DNA of 64,000 bases from Hungateiclostridiaceae bacterium UBA1305 (lineage in GTDB: Bacteria; Bacillota; Clostridia; Acetivibrionales; DTU013), in assembly GCA_002307275.1 (NCBI GenBank), contig DBTX01000081.1:21161-85160 (forward strand). The letters run 5' to 3'. The position numbers and the translations under genes were made by a program. Position 1 is the stretch's first letter. Every line of letters begins with the position of its first letter. This document shows positions 9,021 through 18,570 of the stretch, piece by piece. Under the pieces are notes generated by a model. The model saw only the letters and a program-made list of their open reading frames with translations. It was not told where the DNA came from and made no database searches.

Positions 9021-11069
9021 CTATATGGGATTTTCATAAAAATAGGTCTGGCTGTGGATGGGCTTTTTGCTTCTTCTGTTTACCCATACATACTGCCCAT
9101 CTGCTTTAAGCTCCCTGGCTTTGACGTTGTCTTTCAGATAAATGTCCAGTATGGATTCGAGCCTGTTCTTTAAATCCTCATCAATAACCGGGAATAGAAG
9201 CTCGACCCTTCTGTTCAGATTCCTTTCCATCAGGTCTGCACTGGACAGAAAAATATCTTTTCTTCCACCGTTACTGAAGTAGAATATCCTGCTATGTTCA
9301 AGATACCTGTCAACAATACTGATTACACGGATATTTTCACTGACACCGTTGATGCCGGGACGCAGCGAACAGATTCCCCTTACGATCAGATCTATTTTTA
9401 CACCGCTGCAGGAGGCTTTGTACAGAAGCTTTATAATTTCCGAGTCCACCAGAGAATTAATTTTTATGATTATTCTGCCTGGACTGTCAATTGTCGATAA
9501 TTTGATTTCATTTTTAATGAGCTCGGTAATTTTCTTTCTCAAACCGAATGGAGCAGTATTCAGCATATACCAGTCCGGCTGGTCGGAATAGCCTGTAAGC
9601 TGGTTAAAGAGTGCAGTCGCATCGGAGCCTATGTGTCTGTTTGATGTAAACAGACCGATATCTGTGTAAAGCTTTGATGTCGTTTCATTGTAATTTCCAG
9701 TACTCATATGCACGTAACGCATGATACCATCAGTTTCTCTTCTAACGACCAGTGTTATCTTGCAGTGTGTCTTTAGTCCTATCAGGCCATAGGTTACGTG
9801 GCATCCGGCTTCTTCAAGCTTTTTAGCCCATTGTATATTATTTTCCTCATCAAATCTTGCTTTGATTTCAAACAGCACTGTAACCTGTTTACCATTTTCA
9901 ACAGCGCGAAGGAGTCCTTTTATAATAGGTGAATTGCTGCTGATCCTGTACAGCGTTTGTTTTATGGCTAACACATCAGGATCATCGGCTGCGTGATAGA
10001 TGAAATCAATCACGGATTGGAAATCCTCATATGGATGATGCACAAGGATATCCTTGGTTCTGATGGCACTGAAAACATCTTCATATTTCTTGAAGGCGGG
10101 AGGGTATATACTCGGGAAGAGTTGATCCTTTAAGTCAGGCCTGCTGCGCTGTGCTGCCATTTTCAACAGGAAAGTGATATCAATAGGTCCCTTGATATGG
10201 AATACGCTCTGAGGATCGAGTTCCAGCGCGTCTTTCAATATGGATACGATTTTTTCATCACTATGGGCTTCAACCTCCAGCCTGACAGCTGCACCCCATT
10301 TTCTCATTTTAAGAGATTTTTCAATTTCCAGCAGCAAATCGTCAGCTTCATCTTCATTCAAGCTGAGATCTGCATTTCTGGTTATCCTGCACGCGTTGAC
10401 TGCCAGGATCTTATGTCCTTTGAAAAGCATGGATATATTCATTCGGATGATTTCTTCCATCAGGATATAATTCACTCCATTTATGTCAGAGGACACTTCA
10501 ATAAATCTTGGCAGGACTGAAGGGACTTGTACTGTGGCAAAAAGCTGATCTTCCTTTTCTGAACCCTGCAAAAGTACGGCAAGGTTCAGGCTCTTGTTTG
10601 CGATTAGAGGAAAAGGCCTGCTTTCATCAACAGCCATGGTAGTTAAAACAGGATATATTTCATTCACAAAATACTCATTCAGAGTGTTCAGCTGAATAGG
10701 AGTCAGAACATCACTGTCAATGATATTAATACCCTCGTTCTTCAGCGCGGGTAAAAGTGAATAGCTCAGACAATTGTACTGGTCCCGGATCATGGATGCA
10801 ACTGTCCTGTATATACTCTGTACCTGCTCATCAGGTGTCATACCTGATGGGTCCGGCTTGTCAAAGCCTGCGTTGATCTGATCATTTAGAGATCCCACTC
10901 TTACCATGAAGAATTCATCCAGGTTTGAGCTCACAATAGAAAGAAACTTCAGCCTTTCAAGCAATGGATTTGAATTATCCTGGGCTTCCTCCAATACTCT
11001 CTTGTTGAATTCAAGCCAGCTCAATTCGCGGTTTATAAAAAATTTGTTGCCATTGAAGCTTTTTTTCAT
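9021..11069 (-). CDS. ppk: Polyphosphate kinase 1
   Basis: A 682-residue PPK1 that reversibly polymerises the gamma-phosphate of ATP into polyphosphate. It starts with the usual FINRELSWLEFNKRVLEEA block; the two active-site histidine regions are visible as HMSTGNYNE and LEHSRIFYF, and the C-terminus has the SADLMERNLNRRVE motif. The length is standard for the family. It starts 12 bp after the end of ppx1 on the same strand, so the two form an operon for polyphosphate making and breaking. GGAGGT 7-8 bp upstream supports the ATG. Confidence 0.96.
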   Translation of the reverse strand: MKKSFNGNKFFINRELSWLEFNKRVLEEAQDNSNPLLERLKFLSIVSSNLDEFFMVRVGSLNDQINAGFDKPDPSGMTPDEQVQSIYRTVASMIRDQYNCLSYSLLPALKNEGINIIDSDVLTPIQLNTLNEYFVNEIYPVLTTMAVDESRPFPLIANKSLNLAVLLQGSEKEDQLFATVQVPSVLPRFIEVSSDINGVNYILMEEIIRMNISMLFKGHKILAVNACRITRNADLSLNEDEADDLLLEIEKSLKMRKWGAAVRLEVEAHSDEKIVSILKDALELDPQSVFHIKGPIDITFLLKMAAQRSRPDLKDQLFPSIYPPAFKKYEDVFSAIRTKDILVHHPYEDFQSVIDFIYHAADDPDVLAIKQTLYRISSNSPIIKGLLRAVENGKQVTVLFEIKARFDEENNIQWAKKLEEAGCHVTYGLIGLKTHCKITLVVRRETDGIMRYVHMSTGNYNETTSKLYTDIGLFTSNRHIGSDATALFNQLTGYSDQPDWYMLNTAPFGLRKKITELIKNEIKLSTIDSPGRIIIKINSLVDSEIIKLLYKASCSGVKIDLIVRGICSLRPGINGVSENIRVISIVDRYLEHSRIFYFSNGGRKDIFLSSADLMERNLNRRVELLFPVIDEDLKNRLESILDIYLKDNVKARELKADGQYVWVNRRSKKPIHSQTYFYENPI

Positions 11070-11081
11070 CCTGACCTCCGG

Positions 11082-12638
11082 TTATTTTCTTTTAATTATC
11101 AGGTTGGGTTTTATACCGTAGACTTCATTGAATAAATTACTTTTATTTTCGAATTCCCATTCTTCAAGGAGCGAATCCCTGTTGGTTTCTGCTTTTATCG
11201 TAAAATTCTGTTCGCTTAATACGATTTTCACATCCGAAAGCTTCTGCCTGTGGCTTCTATCCAGCGCATCCGCAAGCTTAAGGAAGGCCGCAAGCTTCGA
11301 TACCATAATCCGGCTGTCGTAGTCAAGCGCTTTATAATTAAAATCATCCATACCCGGCATATTATTTGCATGGTATCTGATTATATTCGCAATGATATGT
11401 AAATCATTTTTTGAAAGCCCAAGAATGTCGGAATTCAGAATGATATTATGGGACAGTATATTGTGTGCCTTTATATTGATATATTTGCCAATATCGTGTG
11501 CAATCGCTGCTATCTGTAAAAACAGCCTTTCCTTATCGGAATATCCATGAAGTCTTTTGGAATTGTCAAATAGAAGCAAAGCTACTTTTTCAACCTGTTC
11601 AGCATGCTTCGAATCGTAGGAGTATTTTTCACCAAGCTTTCTCACGGAAATGATGATATCTTTTTCAGAAAAGGCTTTATTTCTCAGGCCGAATTTTGTA
11701 TCCGACATATATCTCACCAGACCGTCACATAAAGAGACAGCAGGTGTAAAAATCCTGTCCGTTTGGGTAAAGGACAGGAATTTCTCATACATCAGCATGG
11801 CAGGTACAAGAGTTTCAACACTTTCCGAATTCAACATATATTCCCCGGCAATTTGTTGCTGTGATTTACCGATGACTTTGTGGAAAATCTTGTAGAAAGC
11901 TTCTTTTGCCATAAAGGAACGATTGTACTCCTTTTTGCCGCTTGCAAGTATGTCATGCATGACGTTGATTTCCGATCCAATCACAAGGTAATTATTGATT
12001 GGGCTTTGTAACAGCTGTACTTTAATGGTGTCAATTTCACTTTCAATATATTCTCCAATCAAATTGGGAAAGTTCAGGGTTCTTCTTTCTAGAGTACTTA
12101 AGACCTCTTTTAGTCTCAGTGCCCCCATTCTGACATATTGGGTGAATATCAGGTCTCCTCCGCTAAAAAGGGTTATTTCCACACCCCCGGAACCAACGTC
12201 CGTAATCAGGACGCCTTCCTGCTTCAGCCTGTGGAAATCCTTCAAGTTATCCATTATTGACCCGTAGGTAAAAAATCTTTCTTCAGACTCACTGATCACA
12301 TCAATTTTCAAGCCGGTTTTCTGGAAAATATAATCGAGGATATAATCACAGTTGACAGCTTCCCGCAATGCGCTGGTAGCTACGATCATATATTTGTCAG
12401 TCTTGTATTCACTAATCAACTTTTTAAAATTCTTTAAAATATTGCAGACTTCTTCAAGATGCTCGTTATTTATTTTGCCTGTAATGAAGGTGTCCTTCCC
12501 AAGGTTGATAAACTTTCTTGGCGTTTCCAGTGGCAGGATACCGCCGTTTGAATCTACATCGGCAATCTTCATCTTAATACTGTAAGAACCTATATCTATG
12601 GCAGCCATTATATGATGATTCAAGTTGGTAGCTTTCAT
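11082..12638 (-). CDS. ppx: Exopolyphosphatase/guanosine pentaphosphatase (Ppx/GppA) with C-terminal HD domain
   Basis: A 518-residue ASKHA-fold phosphatase. The phosphate loops AAIDIGSYSIKM and DVGSGGVEITL mark the N-terminal Ppx/GppA domain (about 1-310), which removes terminal phosphates from polyphosphate or pppGpp. The C-terminal part (about 320-500) has IAHDIGKYINI, an HD-type pattern. GAGG about 6 bp before ATG supports the start. First gene of the ppx-ppk operon. A second paralogue of the same architecture lies at 18571-20070. Confidence 0.93.
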   Translation of the reverse strand: MKATNLNHHIMAAIDIGSYSIKMKIADVDSNGGILPLETPRKFINLGKDTFITGKINNEHLEEVCNILKNFKKLISEYKTDKYMIVATSALREAVNCDYILDYIFQKTGLKIDVISESEERFFTYGSIMDNLKDFHRLKQEGVLITDVGSGGVEITLFSGGDLIFTQYVRMGALRLKEVLSTLERRTLNFPNLIGEYIESEIDTIKVQLLQSPINNYLVIGSEINVMHDILASGKKEYNRSFMAKEAFYKIFHKVIGKSQQQIAGEYMLNSESVETLVPAMLMYEKFLSFTQTDRIFTPAVSLCDGLVRYMSDTKFGLRNKAFSEKDIIISVRKLGEKYSYDSKHAEQVEKVALLLFDNSKRLHGYSDKERLFLQIAAIAHDIGKYINIKAHNILSHNIILNSDILGLSKNDLHIIANIIRYHANNMPGMDDFNYKALDYDSRIMVSKLAAFLKLADALDRSHRQKLSDVKIVLSEQNFTIKAETNRDSLLEEWEFENKSNLFNEVYGIKPNLIIKRK

Positions 12639-12684
12639 AAAAAACCTCTAACTTACACAATGGAACAAAATTATTTATAATTCG

Positions 12685-12713
12685 AGTATATCTAAATTAA
12701 TACCTGCCATCAA
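12685..12713 (-). promoter_or_regulatory. Candidate sigma-A promoter of ppx-ppk
   Basis: On the minus strand TTGATG (12708-12713) and TATACT (12685-12690) are separated by exactly 17 bp and lie 47 bp upstream of the ppx start. A divergent pair TTAACA (12718) and ATAACA (12729), spaced 11 bp, lies just behind the -35 and may be a weak Pho site. Confidence 0.5.
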
Positions 12714-12824
12714 GTTCTTAACATAAATATAACAATTGGAGTATTATGTTGCTGGTATGCAATCCTGCAGATCGCATACCGATTGACCTGTCATTGATTC
12801 GAGTTATAGCAGTTGTAAAAAAGA

Positions 12825-12863
12825 TTTACATTCTGTTAATCCAGACTTAGCATTGACATTTTA
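12825..12863 (+). promoter_or_regulatory. PHO-box array upstream of the GT4-ugd operon
   Basis: Hexamers TTTACA (12825), TTAATC (12836), TTAGCA (12847) and ATTTTA (12858) repeat every 11 bp, the spacing known for PhoP-binding direct repeats (TTAACA-N5-TTAACA) in Bacillus. The array and its flanks are almost the same as at 20814-20852. Confidence 0.72.
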
Positions 12864-12879
12864 TACTGTTATTATAACG

Positions 12880-13010
12880 AGGCAAAAGATGTCCCCCGCC
12901 CCGGATGAATGGGCGAGTGGCAGGCAAAGCTTGCGACCAGTCTCGTTAAAACGCAGCATCGGTTTAAACCGGTGCGTTATAGAACTCCATGCGATTTCCT
13001 TAAGTGCAAG
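12880..13010 (+). other. Structured 5' leader of the GT4-ugd operon, function unknown
   Basis: The 150-nt leader holds several short GC-rich stems and a clear hairpin in which AACGCA (12950-12955) pairs with TGCGTT (12973-12978) around CGGTTTAAACCG. No T-run follows, so it is not a plain terminator. It matches no riboswitch I can identify. Confidence 0.4.
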
Positions 13011-13030
13011 AGCGTTTTAGAGGAGGATAT

Positions 13031-14185
13031 ATGAAGATTGCATATTTTACAGATACCTTTCTTCCACAGGTCAACGGAGTAACTAATACACTTGGAAAAC
13101 TGGATGCCTATCTCGAAAAAAACTCCATTCAACATATGTTCTTTGCTCCTGAATATCCCGAAGCATCCCAATCTGAAGATTCTCTAAAAGTTCAAAGGTT
13201 CAAAAGCATAAGTCTCCCCATATATAATGAATGCAGGCTGTCCATCCCCATATATGCATCCTTTAGCAAAATAATTGATAAATTCAACCCGGATCTGATA
13301 CATCTGGTCACATCGTTCGGGATCGGATGGATGGGCTTGAAGTATGCCCGTGAAAAAGGCATACCAGTGGTTTCTTCGTTTCATACGAATTTCGATGCCT
13401 ATTTGAAATATTATAAACTCGAATATTTGGAAGAACCCATTTGGAATTATTTCAGATGGTTCCACAATTTCAGTGAAATCAATTTCTGCCCTTCTACCGA
13501 TACAATGAAAGCATTGGATGACAAAGGATTCAGAAATATCAGAATCTGGTCAAGAGGAATCGAAGTAGAGAAATTCAATCCCACATTTAAAAATACTAAT
13601 ATCAGACAGAAGTTTGACGCTGTGAACAAAATGATGTTCCTTTATGTTGGTAGAGTCGCAGCAGAAAAGGATCTGGATATATTGCTGGAATGTATGAATA
13701 ACATTAATGCGCTCCACCCGGGGAGAGCCTGTTTCATCATCACAGGCGACGGTCCATATGCTGGATACATGAAGAAGAATGCTCCCGCCAATACACACTT
13801 TACCGGCTACCTAAAAGGGTTGGAATTGGCGGAAATTTATGCTTCCAGTGATGTGTTCATATTTCCATCCAGCACGGAAACGTTCGGGAATGTTGTACTT
13901 GAAGCCATGGCTTCAGGTTTGCCGGTGATTGCAGCAAATGCCGGCGGTGTGACGGATAGTATTCATCACGATTGCGACGGACTTATTTGCAAAGCCAGAA
14001 ATGCCATGGGATTTACAAAAGCCATGGAAAAGTTTATAAGTACCCCGGGTTTGGCGGCATCCATGGGCGCAGCAGCCAGGCAGTATACGCTGAGCAAGTC
14101 GTGGGACAGCATATTTAATGGCCTGCTGAAGGATTATCAGGAAATCATCGGCAAAGTGCGTCCTGATTATGGGAAGACCGCTTGA
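13031..14185 (+). CDS. Glycosyltransferase family 4 (GT4), lipid-glycosyltransferase type
   Basis: A 384-residue GT-B fold enzyme. The N-terminus (MKIAYFTDTFLPQVNGV) resembles the SqdX/MgtA/Pim-type subfamily that glycosylates lipid acceptors. The C-terminal donor domain has GRVAAEKD and the E-x7-E motif in SSTETFGNVVLEAM. ATG at 13031 has GAGGAGG 4-6 bp upstream; a longer frame from 13004 would run through that site. It is followed 52 bp later by UDP-glucose 6-dehydrogenase and preceded by a PHO-box array. I infer transfer of a glucuronosyl or glucosyl unit to diacylglycerol or an envelope polymer under phosphate starvation. A teichuronic-acid type role, as in the Pho-controlled tua operon of Bacillus, is the main alternative. 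Confidence 0.85.
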   Translation: MKIAYFTDTFLPQVNGVTNTLGKLDAYLEKNSIQHMFFAPEYPEASQSEDSLKVQRFKSISLPIYNECRLSIPIYASFSKIIDKFNPDLIHLVTSFGIGWMGLKYAREKGIPVVSSFHTNFDAYLKYYKLEYLEEPIWNYFRWFHNFSEINFCPSTDTMKALDDKGFRNIRIWSRGIEVEKFNPTFKNTNIRQKFDAVNKMMFLYVGRVAAEKDLDILLECMNNINALHPGRACFIITGDGPYAGYMKKNAPANTHFTGYLKGLELAEIYASSDVFIFPSSTETFGNVVLEAMASGLPVIAANAGGVTDSIHHDCDGLICKARNAMGFTKAMEKFISTPGLAASMGAAARQYTLSKSWDSIFNGLLKDYQEIIGKVRPDYGKTA

Positions 14186-14237
14186 AACATGTAAAGAGGC
14201 ATACCACACTTAATAAAGATGGATATGGAGGGCGTAT

Positions 14238-15584
14238 ATGAGAGTTTCAATCATTGGCGGAACCGGATATATTGGACTGGTAACAGGAATAGGACTTGCT
14301 GCAAAAGGCCATCGTGTCATTTGCGCGGATATTGATCGTTTAAAAATTGAAAATATTGAAAGAGGAGTCCTGCCTATTTGCGAAGAAGGCTTGGATGCCC
14401 TGCTTCAGGAAGCGAAAAGGTATGGGAATATAAGCTTCACCAGCAGTATTCATAGTGCTGTAATAATATCGGACATAGTGATGATTGCCGTTGGTACTCC
14501 CGAAGGGATAAACGGAGAGACTGATATGAACCAGCTGTTGAATGCACTTAAATCGGTAGCTGCTGCTATGGATCACCATAAAACAATCGTAATCAAAAGT
14601 ACTGTTCCTGTGGGTACCAATGACATGGCAGCAACGTTAATAAAAAAGCATCTCAAATCCTCATCTATCACATTCGACATGGTATCGAATCCGGAATTTT
14701 TGAGGGAAGGATCAGCAGTAAAGGATTTTATGAATCCTGACAGGATTGTTATTGGCACCTGTTGTAATGATGCCGCTCAAACAATGAGGGAATTGTACAG
14801 ATGCTTCGATTGCCCGGTTATTGTAACAGAACCGCGCAGTTCCGAGATGATCAAGTATGCGTGCAATTCCTATCTTGCTGCAAGAATATCGTTCATCAAT
14901 GAAATTGCAGAAATCTGTGAAAAGGTGGATGCGAACATACAATCCGTCATCGATGGGATGAAATCCGATAAAAGGATCGGGGGTCACTACCTGAGTCCTG
15001 GTCCGGGTTTTGGCGGTCCCTGCCTGCATAAGGATATCAGGTCTCTCATCCATTTCGGTGAACAGGCGGGAGCGGATGTTGGAATGCTCAAGGCAGTTCT
15101 TGAAAGGAATGAAAAGCAGATTGAAAGTATTGTGCAATATATTGGCACTATTTTAAAAAGTATAAAGAACAAAAAAGTTGCTGTGCTGGGATTGAGTTTT
15201 AAAGCTGGAACCAGTGATACAAGGAACTCCCCGGCAATAACACTGATCAGGAAGCTTGTAGAGACGAACTGTAAGGTTTCCATTTATGACCCTGTAATCT
15301 GTAAAATAGAAGAGCACCTGAATTCTTCTGTCATCATGGCGCAAAGCATTGGTGAAGCCACTGTTAATGCGGACTGTATTGTAGTCATGACTGAATGGGA
15401 AGAATTTTTTACAATGAATCTTGATGTTCTCTATAATGGAATGAGACATGCTTTCATTGTTGATGCAAGGAATATCATATCTCCGGATCGAGCATTGAAA
15501 GCGGGATTCCAGTATAAAGGGATTGGTGTTCAAAGGTCGGGCGCCCATTTAAATGGCGATCATCTGATGAAAAGGATCATTTGA
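14238..15584 (+). CDS. ugd: UDP-glucose 6-dehydrogenase
   Basis: A 448-residue NAD-dependent dehydrogenase that oxidises UDP-glucose to UDP-glucuronate. It has an N-terminal Rossmann motif (GGTGYIGLVTG), a central conserved EFLREGSAV block, the catalytic cysteine in GFGGPC (Cys262), and a C-terminal UDP-binding domain. GGAGGG 7-8 bp before ATG supports the start. It is cotranscribed with the GT4 gene and supplies a phosphorus-free acidic sugar donor, like TuaD in the Bacillus phosphate-starvation response. Confidence 0.94.
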   Translation: MRVSIIGGTGYIGLVTGIGLAAKGHRVICADIDRLKIENIERGVLPICEEGLDALLQEAKRYGNISFTSSIHSAVIISDIVMIAVGTPEGINGETDMNQLLNALKSVAAAMDHHKTIVIKSTVPVGTNDMAATLIKKHLKSSSITFDMVSNPEFLREGSAVKDFMNPDRIVIGTCCNDAAQTMRELYRCFDCPVIVTEPRSSEMIKYACNSYLAARISFINEIAEICEKVDANIQSVIDGMKSDKRIGGHYLSPGPGFGGPCLHKDIRSLIHFGEQAGADVGMLKAVLERNEKQIESIVQYIGTILKSIKNKKVAVLGLSFKAGTSDTRNSPAITLIRKLVETNCKVSIYDPVICKIEEHLNSSVIMAQSIGEATVNADCIVVMTEWEEFFTMNLDVLYNGMRHAFIVDARNIISPDRALKAGFQYKGIGVQRSGAHLNGDHLMKRII

Positions 15585-15614
15585 AATAATATAACTACCC
15601 CCATTGATGTAATT

Positions 15615-18275
15615 TTATAGTGACAGAAACCAGGTTTTAATCATATTGCCGATCACTTTCAGCCTTAACTGCAGCGAAATACCTTTAGCCAGGGACTGCA
15701 GATCATGATTTGCATCGGCTGATTGACTTGCCTTTTTATGCAGTTCATGCAACACTACATTTTCTTTCAGTGGCTCCTCTGTATATTCATTAGGCCTGGA
15801 AAAATAAACACCGCCATCACAAAAGGCTTTAATATGATTGAAGGCAGGAGGCTCGAGCACTCCTCCATTGAATGGAAAAAGGCCCAGCATGAAGCGTGTA
15901 CAAACACCATTATATGCGGGCGCCAGTGATCTGTGATAGGGACTGGCTGCGACTACAAGCTTCTGAGCCAATCCGGCGCCATAGGTTTTATGGTGTCTCT
16001 GTCTGCCAAAATATGTCCCAAAAGGGTTGAAGCAAATGCCGGATGTATTTCCGGTCCTGAAGGAGCGCATAGGACAGAAAGCCATCGAATTCAGCCTGTT
16101 CCTGTCTGTTGCTACAACAATGCCGAAATTCCCGTCGGTCGCTCCCACAAAACCTGCTGTGATATGATTATTGAACGAATCCATTTCGGAATTTTTAGAG
16201 TCAGCTTTCTCAAAATCAGATATTTCATAACGACTTAAGTCACCCTGAAAATTATATTTGATCACGGAAACGGGTTTTGAAAATAATGGCTTTATCTGAA
16301 AAGGAGCCACTTCTATCCAGCTGCTGTCGCAATAATGACCTAAAACGGCAACCTCATTGGACAGCAGATCGTTTTCCGCAGTGTATGGGTACTGCATGTC
16401 CATCCGCACCATTAGTGCAGGAATGCCGTCTACAATAAACAAATCCATCGAAAAATGTCCGGGATCAATCTGGGCAGGAAGGTCTATACATCCATGAAAC
16501 CTATAGCCTGCAAGCCTTCCGCCTCTTCCAGGCGTGAGCAGTTCCTTGCGTTCCATGTGGAATTCATATTCTGTTCCGACTACGCCGTGAAGATATTTGA
16601 CATAATTTCTTAAAAAATCCCTGCCTCCTATCATTTTGCCAAAGGCTCTGACTTCGGCGACAGCCAATCCATCACATACTATTTCAATTCCTTCTCCGCA
16701 TAAACGATTTTCATTTACAAGCAGATTCCAGTTATAAGGTCCGACACCGTCATCTTCCAAAATGGTCAGATCAAGCCTGCAGGGGCATGGACCGTCTGGA
16801 AATACGAACACCTGGAGTTCTGCATACGAACCATCGTTATGACGGGCTGTATCTAAAAACGCCCCATCGACAGTTGTACCCTCCGGATTATGTAAAAGGA
16901 AATGACTGTGATCAAAAGCCAGTCCTTTTTTGAGTGATAGGATCATATTGATAAAGGGGGTATCATATAAATTTTCCTGAATAATAATAGGAATAACCTT
17001 TGTGTTTTTATTTTTAGTATTGCATTTGGATTCAAGCAGCCGGGGATTTGCAGTCAGCCATGCATTTCTGATTTCCTGCCATGCCTTCTGCGCATTTTCC
17101 AACATTCGTAATGACATTTCCTGGGCTCTATTCTCCCGCTCCCTGTTGATCATAGGAGCTGCAAGGCCGAAATGCGTGGTGGACATAAGACGCAGCCTGT
17201 CGTTGAAAGAAAGTTCAAGAAACTCTGACATTTCTTTTAACCTTTTATCATTTACCACGAGGTCTGCCAGCCAACGGGATTTTTCATCCAAAAGTCTGGC
17301 TTTCTCTATACGTGACCAGATGAGATGATTGAAGGGTTTCTCCGCCCAACTGGCATATCCGTCGAAAACGCCGTCAGCTGTATCCTGATTGAAGGTAACG
17401 GATGTAACCGGCGGATGACTTTTCAAATAATTATATGGCGTATCAAAAACGACATAATCCAAAGCTGATATTTCTTTTACCATGCCTTCAAGTCCTCTTG
17501 TATTCGGTAAAATACTGAATGGAAAAGGTAAATTCAATCCTTGCCATAAAATCGCATCAGCATCCAGATTGATAAATATCAGTACATCATGTTGGATTTC
17601 CTTTTTTAGCTGCTTTTTATGCAGCCTTCTGACCAGGGAGCCCAGACAGCCGTAGTCGACAAGGTCCGAAAGGCTTATGGCCGGAATCAATGCGATCCTT
17701 TCATCCTTATAGCAGTACCATAGCGGATTATAGGCATCCTCTTCCGATAAGAGAGGTATCAGTGTCCTGAAACTGTCAAAGGGAACTCCGCTGTAGTACA
17801 AACATAACGCTTCTATTCCAAGTTGCTTGTAAAGATGTATATAGGATGGAGAAAACATCATTTCCTGTGGCCTGACAACAGGGGCATAATTAACGAAAAT
17901 ATCCCTGACTCCAGACTTGAAGGGGTTTGAAACGGCCCATCCGGTTGAAACAGAAAACTCCTTTTCATCCATACAGCTCACAAGGCCATTATTATATGAC
18001 ATCAGAATGACCTCATCGCCACGGCTCTTAACCCGTTTTACAATATTTTCAATGATATCGGGGGCATGGACAGGAAGAATGTTTTCAAGCGAATATGCAT
18101 TCTCAAAATCCCAGGTTCCTTTGACCGGTATCCCCTGAAGATTACACCTGTCAAGTACTTCAAGCGTGTTCCTGATGATCCTGATATCCAGACCAAAACC
18201 CCTGTCATCATTCGAATCACCTCTGAAAGAATGGTATAGGTTTACATGAAAACCAAATGCAACATGTACTTTCAT
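15615..18275 (-). CDS. Large protein of GH38/GH57-like (glycoside hydrolase/deacetylase) superfamily, uncharacterised
   Basis: An 886-residue protein without signal peptide. The first 350 residues (MKVHVAFGFHVNLYHSFRGD, then DFENAY and a later MMFSP block) resemble the N-terminal beta/alpha barrel of GH38 mannosidases and GH57-type enzymes. The rest looks rich in beta structure, as in the C-terminal domains of these enzymes. I cannot name a substrate. It converges on ugd with only 30 bp between stops and diverges from ppx2, whose intergenic region has PHO-like repeats, so a role in the phosphate response is possible. A weak GAGAGG lies 14 bp before the ATG. Confidence 0.6.
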   Translation of the reverse strand: MKVHVAFGFHVNLYHSFRGDSNDDRGFGLDIRIIRNTLEVLDRCNLQGIPVKGTWDFENAYSLENILPVHAPDIIENIVKRVKSRGDEVILMSYNNGLVSCMDEKEFSVSTGWAVSNPFKSGVRDIFVNYAPVVRPQEMMFSPSYIHLYKQLGIEALCLYYSGVPFDSFRTLIPLLSEEDAYNPLWYCYKDERIALIPAISLSDLVDYGCLGSLVRRLHKKQLKKEIQHDVLIFINLDADAILWQGLNLPFPFSILPNTRGLEGMVKEISALDYVVFDTPYNYLKSHPPVTSVTFNQDTADGVFDGYASWAEKPFNHLIWSRIEKARLLDEKSRWLADLVVNDKRLKEMSEFLELSFNDRLRLMSTTHFGLAAPMINRERENRAQEMSLRMLENAQKAWQEIRNAWLTANPRLLESKCNTKNKNTKVIPIIIQENLYDTPFINMILSLKKGLAFDHSHFLLHNPEGTTVDGAFLDTARHNDGSYAELQVFVFPDGPCPCRLDLTILEDDGVGPYNWNLLVNENRLCGEGIEIVCDGLAVAEVRAFGKMIGGRDFLRNYVKYLHGVVGTEYEFHMERKELLTPGRGGRLAGYRFHGCIDLPAQIDPGHFSMDLFIVDGIPALMVRMDMQYPYTAENDLLSNEVAVLGHYCDSSWIEVAPFQIKPLFSKPVSVIKYNFQGDLSRYEISDFEKADSKNSEMDSFNNHITAGFVGATDGNFGIVVATDRNRLNSMAFCPMRSFRTGNTSGICFNPFGTYFGRQRHHKTYGAGLAQKLVVAASPYHRSLAPAYNGVCTRFMLGLFPFNGGVLEPPAFNHIKAFCDGGVYFSRPNEYTEEPLKENVVLHELHKKASQSADANHDLQSLAKGISLQLRLKVIGNMIKTWFLSL

Positions 18276-18349
18276 GATAGGTTCATAATCCTCTCACTGG
18301 TAATGCAATCTTAATTATATTTTTATGTTTCCATATTACTATGTTGTTG

Positions 18350-18386
18350 TTAACCTAATATTAATTTCCGGTAATTATCTTTAAAT
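18350..18386. promoter_or_regulatory. PHO-like repeats in the divergent region before ppx2
   Basis: TTAACC (18350) and TTAATT (18361) are 11 bp apart and read on plus. The same bases read on minus as TTAATA (18359-18364) and TTAACA (18348-18353), so either divergent gene could be served. Further TTAA-like hexamers near 18371 and 18381 are off-phase by a base. Confidence 0.45.
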
Positions 18387-18435
18387 CATTAATGCTGAAC
18401 CGTATACTTAGAGCATCAAACAAACTATGTAAAAA

Positions 18436-18463
18436 TTAACATGGATATAACATAATTCTAATC
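18436..18463 (+). promoter_or_regulatory. PHO-box array upstream of ppx2
   Basis: TTAACA (18436), ATAACA (18447) and CTAATC (18458) are in exact 11-bp phase, about 110 bp upstream of the second ppx gene. Confidence 0.6.
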
Positions 18464-18570
18464 AAAATAGTGTATTATGGGGAAATATATGTTGAAGGAC
18501 AAACCATAAATAATTTGAGACTAAGATTAGTTAAGGACTAAAATAAATTCCGGACAACGGGAGATCACAA

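Noticed and set aside
12890..12980. Possible c-di-GMP (GEMM) riboswitch in the GT4-ugd leader
   Set aside because: A GCAAAGC stretch is present, but the other conserved blocks and helix order of GEMM are missing.
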